Positions 5,636 to 7,892 of a stretch of DNA of 7,892 nt are shown in pieces. This DNA comes from JAGLHV01 sp023132075 [NCBI: bacterium] (lineage in GTDB: Bacteria > CBDUZB01 > JAGLHV01). The DNA is taken from contig JAGLYT010000068.1 in assembly GCA_023132075.1 (NCBI GenBank), positions 1 to 7,892 of the forward strand. Reading direction: 5' to 3'. The stretch's first letter is position 1. Each line of letters starts with the position of its first letter. The position numbers were made by a program, and so were the translations under genes. Under the pieces are notes generated by a model, which was given only the letters and a program-made list of their open reading frames with translations, did no database searches and was not told the DNA's origin.

Positions 5636-7042
5636 ATGAATAAAACACTTTCTCCTGCTATTCAACAACTTATTTCCTCAGCTGAATCTTTAGAAAATGA
5701 CGGAAAAATAGGTGAAGCTTTTTTGAAGTATGAAGAAACAATAGAAGCTCTTTTATTTCTTGATGACGAAGATGAAAAGAGACAAATATACAAAAAAATA
5801 AGCCGCCTCAACTCCAGCAAATTAGATAATCCAAAACAAAAAAAACAACAGCTTATATTCATAGACATCCTCAAAGCGGAAAACCTTTATCAACAAGGTT
5901 TAATCGATGAAACATTAAAAGTGTTAGAGGAAATTAAAAAAGAATACCCCTCTCATCCGGAAGTATTAATCAAATTGGGTTCTATTTATGAACAACAAAA
6001 TCAAAAAGAAAAAGCAATAGAAAATTATTTTACAGCAGCAAAATATTATCATAATCACCGTTTTTTAAAAAAAGCACGTTTTTTTGCCCAAAAAGCAAAA
6101 AACATCAGCCCCCAACAAAATAAAATAAAAATTCTTCTTTCCGAAATTTATATAAAAGAAGATTCGAAAGAAGAAGCACGGAAAGAATTAATTGATCTGG
6201 TTAAAAATTTAATTCAACAAAATGACTTTGACGAAGCATTAAAATATGTCCAAAAAGCACTTCAAGTTGACGGAATTGAAACTCTTTATCTGGAAGGTAT
6301 TATTTGGTTCCACAAAGAATTATTGGAAGCCGCTGAGCAAAAATTTAAACTTGTAACCAGATTAAAAGGAGGACACTTTGGCTCTCTTTGTTATTTAGGG
6401 GAAATACATTTAAAACAAAAATTATTTCAGCAAGCATTCAATGATTATCAGAAAGCATTTACACTCCGGCCATGGGATCCTCAAATCTATCATAAATTAG
6501 CAGAAATCAACCTGCAAAAAGAAGAAGCTGATTTAAATCCTTCAGAAAAAACAGAAATTGAATCACCCAGTGTTTTTTCTCCACAAGAAACAAAAGAATC
6601 TCTTTTACCATTTGACTCATCTCCCCCTGTTTCTACCGAGAAAGCAACTTCTTCAGAAGAAACACAAACTTATTTAATTGAATCAGAATTTGCAATGCAT
6701 GAAGAAAAATCACTTTCCGAAATGAAAAATTTATATGAATTTGCCATCAGCATGGACCCAACAAATGAAACAATAGCAAAAAAATTGCAGGCAATAAAAA
6801 TGTTTCAAAAAGAAAAAGAAGAAACCCCTAAAAAATTAACGCCAACCAATAAAAGTTTTGACAATGAATTTTGGCCATTATCTATTATGGAAATCGCCGA
6901 ATTTCCGATTTTACTTAAAAAAGTTATTGTTTTATACCGTTCTTTCATGGAAAACTCTTCAGATAACGAACTATTAAACAGGTTAAATAAAGTTCAGCTA
7001 TTAAGCAATAAAAACTATTTAGATTTAAAAATAACTTCTTGA
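5636..7042 (+). CDS. Tetratricopeptide-repeat (TPR) scaffold protein
   Basis: A 468-residue soluble protein without a signal peptide or membrane segment. Residues 10-40 and about 80-295 form helical TPR repeats: 'AENLYQQGLIDETLKVLEEI' (81-100), 'VLIKLGSIYEQQNQKEKAIE' (110-129), 'NDFDEALKYVQKALQVD' (196-212), 'LGEIHLKQKLFQQAFNDYQK' (254-273) and 'PWDPQIYHKLAEINLQKEE' (279-297). Residues 298-356 are a Ser/Pro/Thr/Glu-rich, probably disordered linker. One more TPR-like helix pair follows (360-390), then a unique helical C-terminus (410-468). TPRs mediate protein binding, so a partner such as the upstream STAS/HATPase protein is plausible but unproven. ATG 5636 is the only reasonable in-frame start, as an in-frame stop lies at 5603-5605. 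It has no strong ribosome site, and a 7-codon mini-ORF (5620-5643) overlaps it, so translation may be coupled. Function is not recognisable from sequence. Confidence 0.85.
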   Translation: MNKTLSPAIQQLISSAESLENDGKIGEAFLKYEETIEALLFLDDEDEKRQIYKKISRLNSSKLDNPKQKKQQLIFIDILKAENLYQQGLIDETLKVLEEIKKEYPSHPEVLIKLGSIYEQQNQKEKAIENYFTAAKYYHNHRFLKKARFFAQKAKNISPQQNKIKILLSEIYIKEDSKEEARKELIDLVKNLIQQNDFDEALKYVQKALQVDGIETLYLEGIIWFHKELLEAAEQKFKLVTRLKGGHFGSLCYLGEIHLKQKLFQQAFNDYQKAFTLRPWDPQIYHKLAEINLQKEEADLNPSEKTEIESPSVFSPQETKESLLPFDSSPPVSTEKATSSEETQTYLIESEFAMHEEKSLSEMKNLYEFAISMDPTNETIAKKLQAIKMFQKEKEETPKKLTPTNKSFDNEFWPLSIMEIAEFPILLKKVIVLYRSFMENSSDNELLNRLNKVQLLSNKNYLDLKITS

Positions 7043-7081
7043 AAAAAATAGTGATTTCCAAACAGGCGGGTTTATAGGAAA
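7042..7081 (-). terminator. Possible weak terminator between convergent genes
   Basis: In the 42-base gap between convergent stops, TTTCC (7055-7059) pairs with GGAAA (7077-7081) and AAAC (7060-7063) with GTTT (7070-7073), leaving a three-base bulge and a six-base loop. For minus-strand transcripts a T7 run (7048-7042) follows six bases after the stem. The bulge and the gap make it a weak candidate; plus-strand transcripts would have no T run. Confidence 0.3.
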
Positions 7082-7084
7082 GAT

Positions 7085-7771
7085 TTAAGCCTTCTTCCTG
7101 AAAAGACTGAAAAATCTGTCTTCATAATCTTTAAATGATCCATATTGGCGCAACTTTTTACCTAATTGGTATATACTGGTTTTATTTTCCTGAACATCTT
7201 TAAAGAGTTGTTCAATTTCAGTGCTTATATTTTTTTTATCTTTGCCCATTTGACCAAAAAATCCTCTTTCTTCCAATTCCGTAACATTCCCGGGAAAAGA
7301 ACGCATACTTAATTCTATAATAAATTTCATTAAGGAAATTTGCCAATTATCATCAACTCCCTCAATAACTACTGCCAAGTTTTCTCCCCGCGATTCTATT
7401 TCCTCTTTGATTTTATCGAACATATCCGCAATTGTAGAAGAAACAACTTTCTCTTTCTCAAAATCATTCTTAAATTTATAACCCAAGCCCTTTATGTTTT
7501 CTCCATATTCCTCAAAAGTTCTTTCCGCATATTCTCTGACTTCTTTGTCCCATCCCTCAAATACATCTAATAAATAATGCGGCACAACTATTTTAGGTTT
7601 TTCCGCAATCACCTTGCCTTCTCTAATTCTAACCTTGTTAACTTTATCCATTAATTCACTAATTAGATAATAACGCACTACAGTACCGCCAAAAGTAGCT
7701 AAACTTTGCTTAGGTGCTTTTAAAATTTTAGTATGTCTTATCGCATAATTAAACTTTTCGTTTTTATTCAT
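7085..7771 (-). CDS. Conserved-looking cytoplasmic protein of unknown function
   Basis: A 228-residue soluble protein with no signal peptide or transmembrane segment. It gives me a faint memory of uncharacterised proteins beginning 'NEKFxYAxRxTKIL...' in several environmental bacterial lineages, but I know no named function. Visible features: an N-terminal part with 'TKILKAPKQSLATFGGTVVR' (14-33) and a beta-rich 'VRIREGKVIAEKPKIVVPHY' (47-66), suggestive of a small alpha/beta domain; charged helices at about 75-130; a hydrophobic strand LAVVIEGVD (132-140) followed by helix WQISLMKFIIELSMRSFP (143-160); and a charged helical tail (181-228) rich in Lys and Phe, ending FSLFRKKA. No enzyme motif or metal site is evident. 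The ATG follows AAGGGA by about six bases. It converges on the TPR gene, so it is a separate transcription unit; its promoter region (7772-7892) shows no clear -35/-10 pair. Confidence 0.8.
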   Translation of the reverse strand: MNKNEKFNYAIRHTKILKAPKQSLATFGGTVVRYYLISELMDKVNKVRIREGKVIAEKPKIVVPHYLLDVFEGWDKEVREYAERTFEEYGENIKGLGYKFKNDFEKEKVVSSTIADMFDKIKEEIESRGENLAVVIEGVDDNWQISLMKFIIELSMRSFPGNVTELEERGFFGQMGKDKKNISTEIEQLFKDVQENKTSIYQLGKKLRQYGSFKDYEDRFFSLFRKKA

Positions 7772-7892
7772 TGATTCCCTTTCTTTTCAAATAAAACCCT
7801 TCAAGACTATCGATAGCAATTATCTACATTCGGACACAGAAAACATCCATAAACCACTACAGAATACTACATAATTTCAAAAAAAAAATCAA

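Noticed and set aside
7807-7816. Perfect 10-base palindrome CTATCGATAG upstream of the unknown minus-strand gene.
   Set aside because: Too short to be informative alone; no second copy nearby and no recognisable operator family.

Overview
The window is AT-rich bacterial DNA with short intergenic gaps and AGGAGG-type ribosome binding sites. Two genes encode lipoproteins with clear lipoboxes, one encodes a secreted or membrane glycine-zipper protein, and one encodes a YbgC-type thioesterase. This points to a diderm (Gram-negative-type) bacterium. The mix of a free-standing animal/plant-type lysine-ketoglutarate reductase, a CsgG/DUF799 lipoprotein pair and an STAS-kinase fusion would suit an uncultured lineage such as Omnitrophota or a relative, but that placement is a guess from gene style. 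I see no mobile element, CRISPR array, tRNA or rRNA. No gene-free stretch exceeds 300 bases.

Layout: the left half (75-4379) is entirely minus strand. Read in transcription order it holds a YbgC-like acyl-CoA thioesterase (4379-3975), a DUF799/GNA1162-like lipoprotein (3835-3197), a CsgG-family lipoprotein with a FlgT-like C-terminal domain (3110-2169) closed by a good intrinsic terminator, then a glycine-zipper protein (2008-1391) and a lysine-ketoglutarate reductase (1379-75) only 11 bases apart. A 213-base divergent region (4380-4592) has one well-formed sigma70-type promoter on each strand. To its right, on the plus strand, are an STAS/zinc-ribbon/HATPase fusion protein (4593-5594) and a TPR protein (5636-7042), probably one transcript. 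A convergent minus-strand gene of unknown function (7771-7085) closes the window.

How the genes may work together: the two lipoproteins look like a tandem pair of the same fold and probably act together at the outer membrane or periplasm. The STAS/HATPase protein joins an anti-sigma-antagonist-like domain and an RsbW/SpoIIAB-like serine kinase domain, which are normally separate partner-switching proteins. With the cytoplasmic TPR scaffold downstream it may form a compact signalling module. No sigma factor or PP2C phosphatase is visible here. The reductase would join lysine and 2-oxoglutarate into saccharopine; the saccharopine dehydrogenase half present in the animal enzyme is not fused to it and is not in the window.
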